A DNA stretch of 64,000 bases from Streptomyces aquilus (lineage in GTDB: Bacteria > Actinomycetota > Actinomycetes > Streptomycetales > Streptomycetaceae), in assembly GCF_003955715.1 (NCBI RefSeq), contig NZ_CP034463.1, forward strand, positions 1,612,001 to 1,676,000. Direction: 5' to 3'. A model generated the notes under the pieces. The model searched no databases, was not told where the DNA came from, and saw nothing but the letters and a program-made list of their open reading frames with translations. Of the stretch, positions 35,672 through 44,573 are shown piece after piece. Numbering within the stretch: position 1 is the first letter of the stretch; every line of letters starts with the position of its first letter. A program made the position numbers and the translations under genes.

Positions 35672-36454
35672 ATGGACACCTCCATGGACACCCCTTCGGA
35701 CGCACCCCAGAACGCCCCTTTGGACACGGCCGAGTTCATCCGGATCCTCGACCGGGAGGGCCGTCTGCTCGCCGACGCCGCGGAGCGGGCCGGCATCGAC
35801 GCCAAGGTGCCCACCTGCCCGGAGTGGCAGGTGCGGGACCTGGTGCGGCACACCGGCGCGGTGCACCGCTGGGCCACCGGCTACGTCGCCGAGGGGCACC
35901 CGTCCCGTCGCCCCCTCGACGACGCGCCCGCCCTCGACGGCGCCGAGCTTCTGGCCTGGTTCCGGGAGGGCCACGCGCACCTCGTGCGCACCCTCGCCTC
36001 CGCCGCCCCCGACCTGGAGTGCTGGCACTTCCTGCCCGCCCCGTCCCCCCTCGCGTTCTGGGCCCGCAGGCAGGCGCACGAGACGAGCGTGCACCGCTTC
36101 GACGCGGAGGCCGCCCGCGGTGGCACACCGAGCATCCTGGACCCCCGGTTCGCCGCGGACGGCGTCGACGAACTGCTGCGCGGCTTCCACGCCCGTCCCA
36201 GGAGCCGGGTGCGCAGCGAGGAGCCGAGGGTGCTGCGGGTGCGGGCGACGGACGCGGACGACGACGCCGTGTGGACCGTACGCCTGACGCAGGAGCCGCC
36301 CGCGGCCGAGCGGGGCGAGACGGGGGACGCGGAGTGTGAAATCAGTGGGCCCGCCGCCCAGTTGTACCTGTCGCTGTGGAACCGCGTGCCGTTCCCGAGC
36401 GTGACCGGCGACCGAGCGCTCGCCGAGCTGTGGCGGTCGAACTCGGCCGTGTGA
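35672..36454 (+). CDS. Maleylpyruvate-isomerase-fold protein (TIGR03083 family)
   Basis: A 260-aa protein. The N-terminal DinB-like four-helix domain (CPEWQVRDLVRHTGAVHRWA; FWARRQAHETSVHRFDAEAA) carries the three His expected to bind a metal in mycothiol-dependent enzymes. The C-terminal sterol-carrier-like domain ends LSLWNRVPF. Family members are mycothiol-dependent isomerases or transferases, fitting an actinobacterium; the substrate is unknown. Several near starts (35672, 35684) exist. Upstream is a 21-bp direct repeat and no good ribosome site, so it may be leaderless. Confidence 0.82.
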   Translation: MDTSMDTPSDAPQNAPLDTAEFIRILDREGRLLADAAERAGIDAKVPTCPEWQVRDLVRHTGAVHRWATGYVAEGHPSRRPLDDAPALDGAELLAWFREGHAHLVRTLASAAPDLECWHFLPAPSPLAFWARRQAHETSVHRFDAEAARGGTPSILDPRFAADGVDELLRGFHARPRSRVRSEEPRVLRVRATDADDDAVWTVRLTQEPPAAERGETGDAECEISGPAAQLYLSLWNRVPFPSVTGDRALAELWRSNSAV

Positions 36455-36494
36455 CGCGAAGTCGCCCCGGCTCAGCCTGAGTGTCGCCCCAGGC

Positions 36495-36890
36495 TCAGCC
36501 CGAGTTCAGCATCCGCGTCAACACCGCACGCTGCACGGGCAGTACCTCACCGTGCAGCGTGCGTCCCTTGTCCGTGAGGCCCACCCGGACGCCGCGCCGG
36601 TCCTCGGGACACATGCCGCGTTCGATGAGTCCGTCCTTCTCCAGGCGGGCGATCAGCCGGGACAGCGCGCTCTGGCTGAGATGGATGCGGTCGGAGATCT
36701 CCTGGACGCGGTAGAAGCAGGCCCCCTCCTTCGCGCGCCCGTCGGCGAGCACGTCGAGGACCTCGAAGTCGCTGGCGCACAGGCCGTGTTGATGGAGGGC
36801 ACGGTCGAGTTCGCACTGGGTGCGCGCATGCAGCGCCAGGATGTCCCGCCACTGTTCCACGAGTGCCTGCTCGGCCTTCTTCGCCGCCAT
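36495..36890 (-). CDS. MarR-family transcriptional regulator
   Basis: A 131-aa winged-helix protein (DFEVLDVLADGRAKEGACFY; LSQSALSRLIARLEKDGLIE; CPEDRRGVRVGLTDKGR, the wing). Length is typical of MarR. The ATG at 36890 is chosen because it gives a normal MarR N-terminus; the frame stays open upstream into the promoter. It is divergent from a DHA2-type drug exporter with a near-perfect 12-bp inverted repeat between them, so it is most likely the ligand-released repressor of that exporter and of itself. Confidence 0.88.
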   Translation of the reverse strand: MAAKKAEQALVEQWRDILALHARTQCELDRALHQHGLCASDFEVLDVLADGRAKEGACFYRVQEISDRIHLSQSALSRLIARLEKDGLIERGMCPEDRRGVRVGLTDKGRTLHGEVLPVQRAVLTRMLNSG

Positions 36891-36934
36891 GGGCGCACCG
36901 TAGCAGAGAAGAAGAATTATTGCACCGTAATTAA

Positions 36935-36968
36935 ATGCGCTTGCATTCGATGCATGCGCATGTAGTGT
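36935..36968. promoter_or_regulatory. MarR operator overlapping a leaderless promoter
   Basis: Arms ATGCGCTTGCAT (36935-36946) and ATGCATGCGCAT (36950-36961) are inverted with 11 of 12 matches around TCG. TTGCAT (36941-36946), 16 bp, and TAGTGT (36963-36968) make a promoter whose start would fall at the exporter ATG (36976). Repressor binding would cover the -35. Confidence 0.68.
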
Positions 36969-36975
36969 CGTCGCC

Positions 36976-38463
36976 ATGACCTCTCCGCTCACCACCCCCG
37001 CGTCCGAAGGACGCTGGACCCCCCGGCTGTGGGGCACCCTGCTGGTGCTCTGCGCCGCGATGTTCCTGGACGCGCTGGACGTGTCGATGGTCGGCGTCGC
37101 CCTGCCGTCCATCGGTGCCGACCTCGGCCTGTCCACCTCGACCCTGCAATGGATCGTCAGCGGCTACATCCTGGGATACGGCGGTCTGCTGCTCCTCGGC
37201 GGCCGCGCCGCCGACCTGCTGGGCCGCCGCCAGGTCTTCCTGGTCGCCCTCGCCGTCTTCGCGATCGCGTCGCTGCTCGGCGGGCTCGTCGACTCCGGAC
37301 CGCTGCTGATCGCCAGCCGTTTCGTCAAGGGCCTGAGTGCCGCCTTCACCGCGCCGGCCGGCCTGTCCATCATCACCACGACCTTCGCCGAGGGCCCGCT
37401 GCGCAACCGCGCCCTGTCGATCTACACCACCTGCGGCGCCACCGGTTACTCGATGGGCCTGGTCTTCTCCGGCCTGCTGACGGAGGCCAGTTGGCGGTAC
37501 ACGATGCTGCTGCCCGCCCCCGTCGCCCTCATCGCCCTCGTCGTCGGCCTGAAGCTGCTGCCGCGCACCGAGCGCGAGAAGAGCAGCGGTGGCTACGACA
37601 TCCCGGGCGCCGTCCTCGGCACCGCATCGATGCTGCTGCTGGTGTTCACCGTCGTCCAGGCGGCCGAAGTCGGCTGGGGCTCCGCCCGAACCATCCTGTC
37701 CTTCCTGGTGGTTGCCGCTCTCCTCACCGCCTTCGTGGCCGTGGAGCGACGCAGCCCCAGCCCGCTCATCCGGCTCGGCGTCCTGCGCTCCGGCCCCCAA
37801 GTGCGCGCTCAGCTCGGTGCGTTGACGTTCCTGGGCAGCTACATCGGCTTCCAGTTCCTGGTCACCCTGTACATGCAGCAGCTGCTCGGCTGGTCGGCGC
37901 TGCACACCGCCCTGGCCTTCCTGCCGGCGGGCGCGCTCGTGGCGCTCTCCGCGACGAAGGTGGGCACCGTCATCGACCGGTTCGGTACCCCGCGGCTGAT
38001 CGTGCTCGGCTTCGCGCTGATGGTCGTCGGCTATCTGCTGTTCCTGCGCATCGACCTCGACCCGGTCTACGCGTCCGTGATCCTGCCGACCATGCTGCTC
38101 GTCGGCGCGGCCTTCGCACTGACATTCCCCTCCCTCAACGTCCAGGCCACGAACGGCGTCGACGAACACGAGCAGGGCATGGTGTCGGGTCTGCTCAACA
38201 CCTCGGTACAGGTGGGCGGCGCACTGTTCCTGGCCGTGGTGACGGCGGTGCTGACGGCCAACGCCCCGCACGACCCGGCCGCCTCCCGGCAGGAGATCCT
38301 CGACGGCTACCTGCCCGGCCTGGTCGTGGTCACCGGCATCGCGGTCGCCGGCCTGCTGATCTCCCTGACGGGCCTGCGCGTCCGACGCCCGCGGCAGCCG
38401 TCCGTGGTGGTCGCCAAGTCCCTCTCCCAGGAGGAGACGGAGCCCGTCGCCGTACGCGACTAG
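36976..38463 (+). CDS. MFS multidrug exporter, DHA2 (EmrB/QacA) type
   Basis: A 495-aa protein with fourteen predicted helices. Motif D1 is LDALDVSMVGVALPSIGADL, motif A GGRAADLLGRRQVF, and motif C lies around CGATGYSMGLVFSGLLTE. It should export cationic or hydrophobic drugs by proton antiport. It starts 86 bp from the divergent MarR repressor, with an operator over its promoter. A strong hairpin terminator follows at 38479-38516. Confidence 0.9.
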   Translation: MTSPLTTPASEGRWTPRLWGTLLVLCAAMFLDALDVSMVGVALPSIGADLGLSTSTLQWIVSGYILGYGGLLLLGGRAADLLGRRQVFLVALAVFAIASLLGGLVDSGPLLIASRFVKGLSAAFTAPAGLSIITTTFAEGPLRNRALSIYTTCGATGYSMGLVFSGLLTEASWRYTMLLPAPVALIALVVGLKLLPRTEREKSSGGYDIPGAVLGTASMLLLVFTVVQAAEVGWGSARTILSFLVVAALLTAFVAVERRSPSPLIRLGVLRSGPQVRAQLGALTFLGSYIGFQFLVTLYMQQLLGWSALHTALAFLPAGALVALSATKVGTVIDRFGTPRLIVLGFALMVVGYLLFLRIDLDPVYASVILPTMLLVGAAFALTFPSLNVQATNGVDEHEQGMVSGLLNTSVQVGGALFLAVVTAVLTANAPHDPAASRQEILDGYLPGLVVVTGIAVAGLLISLTGLRVRRPRQPSVVVAKSLSQEETEPVAVRD

Positions 38464-38478
38464 CCGCGCCTTTCCGAA

Positions 38479-38516
38479 GTGCGCCCGGCGGAGCCCGCTT
38501 GCTCCACCGGGCGCAC
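38479..38516. terminator. Terminator after the DHA2 exporter
   Basis: Perfect 10-bp arms GTGCGCCCGG (38479-38488) and CCGGGCGCAC (38507-38516), extended by GGAG/CTCC inside. It sits between convergent genes and can serve both strands. Confidence 0.75.
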
Positions 38517-38604
38517 GCCCGTGCTACCGCGCGGCCCGGGTCATCAGCGTGCTGCTCCGTTTCCGTCAGGACACCACCCGGCCGCACGCCACAGAGCACA
38601 CGGC

Positions 38605-39270
38605 TCAGCCCAGCCAGCCCGGCCGCACCAATCCCGACTCGTAGGCCAGCACCACGAGTTGGGCCCGGTCGCGGGCCCCCAGCTTCACCATCGTCCGGCT
38701 GACATGGGTCTTCGCGGTGAGCGGGCTGACCACCAGACGCCGGGCGATCTCCTCGTTGGACAGCCCGATGCCGACCAGCGCCATCACCTCCCGCTCCCGT
38801 TCCGTGAGCCCGGCCAGGGCGCCCTCGGCCGCGGGCTCCTTGGAACGGGCCGCGAACTCGGCGATCAGCCGCCGCGTCACCCCCGGAGACAGCAGCGCGT
38901 CGCCCTCCACCACCGCCCGTACGGCGCGCAGGAGTTCCTCCGGCTCGGTGTCCTTGACCAGAAAGCCGGAGGCGCCCGAGCGGATGGCCTCGAAGACGTA
39001 CTCGTCGAGCTCGAAGGTCGTCAGCATGACCACCTTCACGTCCGGCAGGTCACCGTCGCCGGTGATCCCGCGGGTCGCCGCGAGGCCGTCGAGGACCGGC
39101 ATGCGGATGTCCATCAGGACGACGTCGGGGCGCAGTTCGCGGACCATCCGCAGCGCCTCCTCACCGTCCGACGCCTCCCCGGCCACCTCGATGTCCGGCT
39201 GCGCGTCGAGCAGCGCACGGAATCCGGCCCGTACGAGTGACTGGTCGTCGGCGAGCAGTACGCGGATCAC
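38605..39270 (-). CDS. NarL-family two-component response regulator
   Basis: A 221-aa protein. The receiver domain has the acidic pair Asp8-Asp9 and phosphoacceptor Asp54 (VVLMDIRMP). A LuxR-type helix-turn-helix is at the C-terminus (LTEREREVMALVGIGLSNEE; LTAKTHVSRTMVKLGARDRA). Its GTG overlaps the stop of the kinase gene, so the pair is translationally coupled. It probably regulates the mmpL-kinase-regulator operon or a nearby export function; no binding site is identified. Confidence 0.92.
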   Translation of the reverse strand: MIRVLLADDQSLVRAGFRALLDAQPDIEVAGEASDGEEALRMVRELRPDVVLMDIRMPVLDGLAATRGITGDGDLPDVKVVMLTTFELDEYVFEAIRSGASGFLVKDTEPEELLRAVRAVVEGDALLSPGVTRRLIAEFAARSKEPAAEGALAGLTEREREVMALVGIGLSNEEIARRLVVSPLTAKTHVSRTMVKLGARDRAQLVVLAYESGLVRPGWLG

Positions 39271-40502
39271 CGGTCGTCCTCCTTGGCCTTGACCTTCAAC
39301 GGCAGTACGGCGAGCACCCGGAAACCCCCGTCGGGCCGCGGTCCCGCCTCGATCGTGCCACCCAGGGCCGCGGCCCGCTCCCGCATTCCGGCCAACCCGT
39401 TGCCGCTGCCGCCCGCGTCGGCGCCGGTCGCGGGACCGTCGTCGTCGATACGCAGCCGTAGCGCCGTACCGTCGCCGGAATCGACGCGCACGCGCGCGTG
39501 CCGCGATCCCGAGTGCCGTACGACATTGGTGAGCGCCTCCTGCACGATGCGGAACGCGGCGAGGTCCGTGCCGGGCGGCAGCTTGGGTGCCGTTCCTTCG
39601 ACCGTCACGGTCAGCCCCGCGCTCGCGGCCTGTTCCACCAGCTCGGGGAGGCGGTCGAGGCCGGGAGCGGGCGCGCGGGGCGCGTCTCCGGGCGCACGGA
39701 GGGTGTCGAGGACCTGGCGGACCTCGCCGAGCGCCTCCTTGCTGGCGGCCTTGATGGTGGTGAGGGCGGTGCGGGCCTGCTCGGGGTCGCTGTCGAGGAG
39801 GGCGAGACCGACACCGGCCTGCACATTGATCACGGAGATGCTGTGGGCGAGGACGTCGTGCAGTTCGCGCGCGATCCGCAGCCGCTCCTCGTCGGCCCGC
39901 CGCCGTGCCGCCTGCGCCCGCTCGGCCCGCTCCCGCGCCCACTGCTCCCGCCGGGTCCGGGCCAGCTCCGCCACAGCGACGATCGCGACGGCCCAGGCCG
40001 CGACCACACCCTCCGACCCCCAGGTGGCGGCCCGGTCCCCGGACGGCGGCAGCCACTGGTAGAGCCAGTGGGCCACCAGCGCCTGCCCGACCCAGAGCAG
40101 GCCGAGGGCGGTCCAGGCGGCCGTACGGTGTCCGGCGACGACCGCACTGAAGCAGGCCACGGCGACGGCCACGAAGACGGGTCCGTACGGATAGCCCGCG
40201 CCGAGATACAGCATGGTGGCGGCCGCCGTGCCGAACACGACGACCACCGGGTACCGGTGCCGCCACAGCAGCAGTCCGGCCGCCACGACGAGCAGCACGC
40301 GCGCGAAGGTGTCGAGCGGGGCCCGATCATGTACCTGCTGCTCGGCCGCGAAGCGGGAGCCGCCGAGCACGAAGGCGGTGATCAGCACGGTGGACCGCCA
40401 GGGCCACCGGGCGACGGCGTCCTCGTCTCCCCACCGGTTCCACCACGGCGGCCCGTGCCGCCACCACGAGGGCGGACCTCCGCGTACGCGCTGCTCGTCC
40501 AT
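39267..40502 (-). CDS. Two-component sensor histidine kinase (HisKA_3 type)
   Basis: About 411 aa. The N-terminal about 180 residues hold four to five membrane helices without a clear extracytoplasmic sensor domain. The dimerisation box ARELHDVLAHSISVINVQAG has His215 as phosphoacceptor. The ATP domain shows RIVQEALTNVVRHSG and GSGNGLAGMRERAAALGG. The short-loop layout suggests it senses the membrane itself, as kinases responding to cell-envelope drugs often do. The ATG at 40502 is preferred. It lies 53 bp after mmpL on the same strand, and its stop overlaps the regulator start. Confidence 0.9.
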   Translation of the reverse strand: MDEQRVRGGPPSWWRHGPPWWNRWGDEDAVARWPWRSTVLITAFVLGGSRFAAEQQVHDRAPLDTFARVLLVVAAGLLLWRHRYPVVVVFGTAAATMLYLGAGYPYGPVFVAVAVACFSAVVAGHRTAAWTALGLLWVGQALVAHWLYQWLPPSGDRAATWGSEGVVAAWAVAIVAVAELARTRREQWARERAERAQAARRRADEERLRIARELHDVLAHSISVINVQAGVGLALLDSDPEQARTALTTIKAASKEALGEVRQVLDTLRAPGDAPRAPAPGLDRLPELVEQAASAGLTVTVEGTAPKLPPGTDLAAFRIVQEALTNVVRHSGSRHARVRVDSGDGTALRLRIDDDGPATGADAGGSGNGLAGMRERAAALGGTIEAGPRPDGGFRVLAVLPLKVKAKEDDR

Positions 40503-40555
40503 GTCCGCCACGCTAGACGCCACCACGCGCGCGGGGCGTCAGCCGGGCGAGGTGA

Positions 40556-42721
40556 TCACACGTACTCCCCGTGAAGTACGTCGCCGTCCCCGGCCGCGCG
40601 CTCCCTGATCCGCAGCCCGCGCAGCCGCCTCGGCGCCCACCAGTTGGCGCGCCCGGCGAGCCGCATCGTCACCGGCAGCAGCACCACCCGGATGAGGGTG
40701 GCGTCGACGAGGACGGTGAGGGCCGTGCCGACGCCGAGCTCCTTCAGGAAGACGACGCCCCCGGTGGCGTACGACAGGAAGGACAGCGCGAGGATGCCGG
40801 CCGCGGCGGTGATCAGCGGCGCGCTGTGCCGGATGCCCTCGCCCACGGCCCGCACGGTGTCGCCGGTCCGTTCGTGCTCCTCCTTGATGCGGGCCAGCAG
40901 GAACACCTCGTAGTCCATGGACAGCCCGTACGCCACACAGAACATCAGCACCGGGATGCTCGGCTCGATCGAGCCGGTCGGGGTGAACCCGAGGAGCCCG
41001 GACAGATGCCCGTCCTGGAAGACCCACACCAGGCAGCCGAACATCACCGACAGGCTCAGCAGGTTCAGCACGGTCGCCTTCAGCGGCAGCAGCACGCTGC
41101 CGGTCATCAGGAAGAGGATCACGTACGTCGCCACCAGCACGATGCCCACCGCGTACGGCAGCCGGTCCAGGAGCGTGGCCCGGAAGTCGGTGGTCTCACC
41201 CGGGTAGCCGCCGACCAGGGCGGGGGCCGGAGCCTCGGTGCCCCGGACCCGTTCGACGAACGCGGGCACGTCCCCGTACATGGCCCGCTGGGTCGGTACG
41301 ACGGCCAGGCGCGCGCGTCCGTCGACGGCGGTGAGCCGGTCCTGGCCCGGGGCGCCGGTGCGGCGGCCGTCCCGGTAGGTGCCCTCGGGCGCGTCGACCT
41401 GGAACACGCCCGGGACGCGGGAGAGCCGGGCCGCGTACGCGCGCGTGGCGGCGGGCTCGGTGCGTTCGGTGAGGACCACCTGGATGGTGTCCGTGGGTTC
41501 GGCGGCGAACTCGCGGTGGACGATCTCGGAGGTGGTGCGTGAGGAGGTGCCGGCGGGCAGGGTGCGTTCGTCGGGCAGGCCGAAGCGCAGGCCGAGCACG
41601 GGTGCGGCCGCGACGAGGAGGACAGCGAGTACTCCGGCGCCGGCGAGGACCGGGCGGCGCAGGGCCGCGAGGGCGGCGCGGTGCCAGAAGCCGGAGGCGG
41701 GCGCCGCGGGGCGTTCCACGCGGTGACCCCAGCGGGCGAGCGCGGCCGGCAGCACCAGGACGGCGCCGGCGACCGCGGTGAGGACGACGAGGACGCCCGC
41801 GTACGCGAACGAGCTGAGGAAGAAGAACGGGAACACCAGCAGCGCGCACAGCGACACGCCGACGGTGATCCCGCTGAAGACGACCGTGCGCCCGGCCGTG
41901 ACGGTCGTCGCGAGCACGGCGTCCCGCTGCGCACGCCCCGCGGCACGCTCCTCGCGGTAGCGGTTGATGACGAACAGGCTGTAGTCGACGCCCAGTCCGA
42001 GGCCGAGGACCAGCGCCAGGTTCGCGGCGAACGTCGACACGGAGGTGAACTGCGCCAGCAGGCGCAGACCCGCGAGTGTGCCGAGGACGGAGAGCAGACC
42101 GACGGCCACGGTGAGCAGGGCGGCCACGGTGCGCCGGTACACCAGGATCAGCAGGAGCAGGACGACGGGCAGGGCGAACGCCTCCGCGCGCAGGAAGTCG
42201 GCGCGGGCCTGTTCGCCGACCTGCCGGGAGATCTCCTCCTGTCCCCCGACGCGGACGTCGAGTTCAGCGGTGGTGCGGGTCAACCGGGGTGACAGGTCTG
42301 CGAGTTGTTCGCGGGTGTCGGTGGCGCTGCCCGTCAGGTGGGCGAGGACCAGGGCGCGGCGGCCGTCCTCCCCGCGCAGGGCGGGACTGCGGGCGTCCCA
42401 GTAGGAGCTGACGTCCGCGACGCCGGGCAACTCCGCGATCCCGGCGACGAGTTCACGAGCGGCCCGTGCGGTGCGCGGGCTGTCCACGTCGCCGTCGCGG
42501 GCCGTCACGAGGACGGCGAGATTGGGGTTGCCGGTGTGGAAGTCGGCGCGCAGCCGGTCGGCCGCCCGCACCGACTCCGTGCCGGGCGCGCTCCAGCGGG
42601 AGAGGTCGAGATCCTGCTGGGCGCCCGCACCGTAGGCGGCGAGGCCGAGCAGGACGAGGAGTGCGCCGAGCAGTACGGCGCCACTGCGCCGCACGGCCAG
42701 ACGGCCGAGCCGGGTGAGCAT
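40556..42721 (-). CDS. MmpL-family RND exporter
   Basis: A 721-aa protein with two repeated halves of six helices each and two large extracytoplasmic loops. The family motifs GLGLGVDYSLFVINRYREE and YGLSMDYEVFLLARIKEE carry the Asp-Tyr pairs that conduct protons. MmpL proteins export lipids, glycolipids or hydrophobic compounds. It heads an operon with the histidine kinase and response regulator and is divergent from a SARP-type activator gene, so export may be under both stress and developmental control. Confidence 0.92.
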   Translation of the reverse strand: MLTRLGRLAVRRSGAVLLGALLVLLGLAAYGAGAQQDLDLSRWSAPGTESVRAADRLRADFHTGNPNLAVLVTARDGDVDSPRTARAARELVAGIAELPGVADVSSYWDARSPALRGEDGRRALVLAHLTGSATDTREQLADLSPRLTRTTAELDVRVGGQEEISRQVGEQARADFLRAEAFALPVVLLLLILVYRRTVAALLTVAVGLLSVLGTLAGLRLLAQFTSVSTFAANLALVLGLGLGVDYSLFVINRYREERAAGRAQRDAVLATTVTAGRTVVFSGITVGVSLCALLVFPFFFLSSFAYAGVLVVLTAVAGAVLVLPAALARWGHRVERPAAPASGFWHRAALAALRRPVLAGAGVLAVLLVAAAPVLGLRFGLPDERTLPAGTSSRTTSEIVHREFAAEPTDTIQVVLTERTEPAATRAYAARLSRVPGVFQVDAPEGTYRDGRRTGAPGQDRLTAVDGRARLAVVPTQRAMYGDVPAFVERVRGTEAPAPALVGGYPGETTDFRATLLDRLPYAVGIVLVATYVILFLMTGSVLLPLKATVLNLLSLSVMFGCLVWVFQDGHLSGLLGFTPTGSIEPSIPVLMFCVAYGLSMDYEVFLLARIKEEHERTGDTVRAVGEGIRHSAPLITAAAGILALSFLSYATGGVVFLKELGVGTALTVLVDATLIRVVLLPVTMRLAGRANWWAPRRLRGLRIRERAAGDGDVLHGEYV

Positions 42722-42772
42722 GGAGGGGCCTTTCCGGAGGGGGCGTTGGCCCGCCCACCGTCCACCGGGCCG

Positions 42773-42831
42773 CTGGAAGACCCACTGGAAGATCCGCTGG
42801 AAGGCCCGGGGAGGCCTGCCGGGGTTAGGCT
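42773..42831 (+). promoter_or_regulatory. Three 12-bp-spaced CTGGAAG repeats and leaderless promoter of the SARP gene
   Basis: CTGGAAG occurs at 42773, 42785 and 42797, an exact 12-bp period. SARP regulators bind direct heptamer repeats about one helical turn apart (family knowledge). TAGGCT at 42826-42831 is a plausible -10, six bases before the ATG at 42838. The mmpL start lies 52 bp to the other side, so the repeats could serve both genes. Confidence 0.5.
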
Positions 42832-42837
42832 CGACGC

Positions 42838-43626
42838 ATGGGTGAGGGGACGGAACTCGGGACGCTGCGCTTCGAACTGCTGGGCCCGCTGCGCGCGTTG
42901 CGCGACGGCACCGACATCCCGCTCGGTCCGCCGAAGCAGCGCGCGATCCTCGCCGTGCTGCTCCTCCAGGACGGGCGGACGCTGTCCTACGAGGGTCTGG
43001 TCGAGGCGGTGTGGGGCGACGCGCCGCCGGCTCATGTCCGCAACCTGGTGCAGAAGTACGTCTCCGGGCTGCGCCGCGCGCTCGGGGGCGGGGTGGAGCT
43101 GTCGTGGACGGGCGCCGGATACCGCCTGACCGGAGCCGCCGTCGACGACCTGGCGGCGCGTCGGCGACTGGTGGACGCGGCGCTAGCGGCGCGGGACGCC
43201 GGTGACGTGCGCCGCGCCGTCGAACTGGCGGCGGAGGCGGAGGAGTTGTGGCGCGGCGACTTCGCGGAGGGCCTGCGGGCGCCCTACCTCGCGGCGGAGC
43301 GGCTGCGCTGGGCGGAGAAACGGCTCACGGTTCTCGAAGCGCGCCTGGAAGGCGAGATCACGCTCGGCCGCTCCTTCGAGCACGTCCACGAACTCGTCCG
43401 CCTCGTCGCCGCTCACCCCCTCCGCGAGCGCCTCGTCGAACTCCTCATGCTCGCCCTGTGCCGCCTCGGCCGCCCGACCGACGCCCTCACCGCGTACGAG
43501 GCCGCCCGCCGGCGGCTGGCGACGGCCCTGGGCGCGGACCCGGGGCCGGCCCTGCGCTCCCTGCACACCCGGGTCCTGCGCCAGGACGCGGAACTACTGC
43601 CGTCGCCGCCGGTTCCGGTGGCCTGA
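42838..43626 (+). CDS. SARP-type (AfsR/BTAD) transcriptional activator
   Basis: A 262-aa protein of standalone SARP size. The N-terminal OmpR-like winged helix (about 8-98; RFELLGPLRALRDGTDIPLG, PPKQRAILAVLLLQDGR) is followed by the bacterial transcriptional activation domain of TPR-like helices (about 105-255; LRERLVELLMLALCRLGRPTDALTAYEAAR). Such proteins switch on secondary-metabolite genes by binding direct repeats. It is divergent from the mmpL operon. Three CTGGAAG repeats lie upstream. No pathway genes are immediately downstream. Confidence 0.9.
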   Translation: MGEGTELGTLRFELLGPLRALRDGTDIPLGPPKQRAILAVLLLQDGRTLSYEGLVEAVWGDAPPAHVRNLVQKYVSGLRRALGGGVELSWTGAGYRLTGAAVDDLAARRRLVDAALAARDAGDVRRAVELAAEAEELWRGDFAEGLRAPYLAAERLRWAEKRLTVLEARLEGEITLGRSFEHVHELVRLVAAHPLRERLVELLMLALCRLGRPTDALTAYEAARRRLATALGADPGPALRSLHTRVLRQDAELLPSPPVPVA

Positions 43627-43693
43627 GGACGGCCCGGTGAGCACCGTCCGCCCTGAAGGCGATCACCGTCCTGGAGATCACCGTGGCGTGACG

Positions 43694-44404
43694 CTACTCG
43701 CCGTACACCAGGCCCACCCCGTGGGCGAGTTGGCCCACCGCATGCCGGAAGAACGTCGCCCGGTCCTCCACCACGCGGTTGAACTGCCCGAAGAGCTCGA
43801 ACCCGACCAGCCCGTACAGCTGGGCCCAGGCCGCCACGAGCGTGGTGACCGTCTCCGGCGGGAGGTCGGGGGCCAGGTCGGCGGTCATGCGCTCGGCCTC
43901 GGGGCGCAGTTCGGCGGGCAGCCGGGGCTTGGCGAGGCCGCGGCCCTGGTACGCCTCGCGCGTGATGCCGATGAGGAGCAGCCCGACGCGGGACGCGGCC
44001 GGGACGGTCGCCTGGGGCGCGCTGTAACCGGGGACCGGGGAACCGTAGATCAGCGCGTACTCGTGCGGACTCCCCAGCGCCCAGTCACGCACCGCCTCGC
44101 AGACCGCCACCCAGCGCTGGGCGGGCGCGGCACCGGCCGTCTTCTGATGCGCCGCCTCCGCGCTCTCGCCGAGGGAGTTGTAGGCGTCGATGATGAGCGC
44201 GGTGAGCAGGTCGTCGCGGCTCGGGAAGTAGCGGTAGAGCGCGGAGGAGACCATGCCGAGCTCGCGCGCCACGGCCCGCAGCGAGAGCTTGGCGGCGCCG
44301 TCGACCGCGAGCTGTCTGCGCGCCTCGTCCTTGATGGCCGCGGTGACCTCGATACGGGCGCGCGCTCGGGCGCCGCGGGGAGTGTTGTCGTCTGCGGGGC
44401 TCAT
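43694..44404 (-). CDS. TetR-family regulator
   Basis: A 236-aa protein. The TetR helix-turn-helix sits at about 20-66 (AAKLSLRAVARELGMVSSALYRYF, shown in part), followed by a ligand domain of the TetR_C_13/WHG type (YALIYGSPVPGY). The ATG at 44404 follows a possible -10 GACACT by seven bases, so it may be leaderless. It is divergent from an F420-type oxidoreductase gene. Four copies of GAGAGC-N3-GCTC-like sites fill the gap, which makes it the probable repressor of both. Confidence 0.9.
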   Translation of the reverse strand: MSPADDNTPRGARARARIEVTAAIKDEARRQLAVDGAAKLSLRAVARELGMVSSALYRYFPSRDDLLTALIIDAYNSLGESAEAAHQKTAGAAPAQRWVAVCEAVRDWALGSPHEYALIYGSPVPGYSAPQATVPAASRVGLLLIGITREAYQGRGLAKPRLPAELRPEAERMTADLAPDLPPETVTTLVAAWAQLYGLVGFELFGQFNRVVEDRATFFRHAVGQLAHGVGLVYGE

Positions 44405-44426
44405 ACGGGCCAGTGTCCCATGAAAA

Positions 44427-44550
44427 GAGAGCGGTGCACACAAACGAGAGCGCCGATAAAAATAGAGAGCACTGCTCTTGCTTTGGAGCACCTGTCCAGT
44501 GCAGACTGAAGACCAAGCGAGAGCACCGCTCACAAAAGAGAGCAGGGCTC
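44427..44550. promoter_or_regulatory. Four repeated TetR-operator-like palindromes
   Basis: GAGAGC-N3-GCTC-like elements occur at about 44427-44437 (weaker right arm), 44465-44479 (best: AGAGCACTGCTCT), 44519-44531 and 44538-44550. They cover the 169-bp gap between the TetR gene and the oxidoreductase gene, including both presumed promoters. The gap is locally A-rich. Confidence 0.65.
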
Positions 44551-44573
44551 CACAATAACCTCTGGGGGACCCC

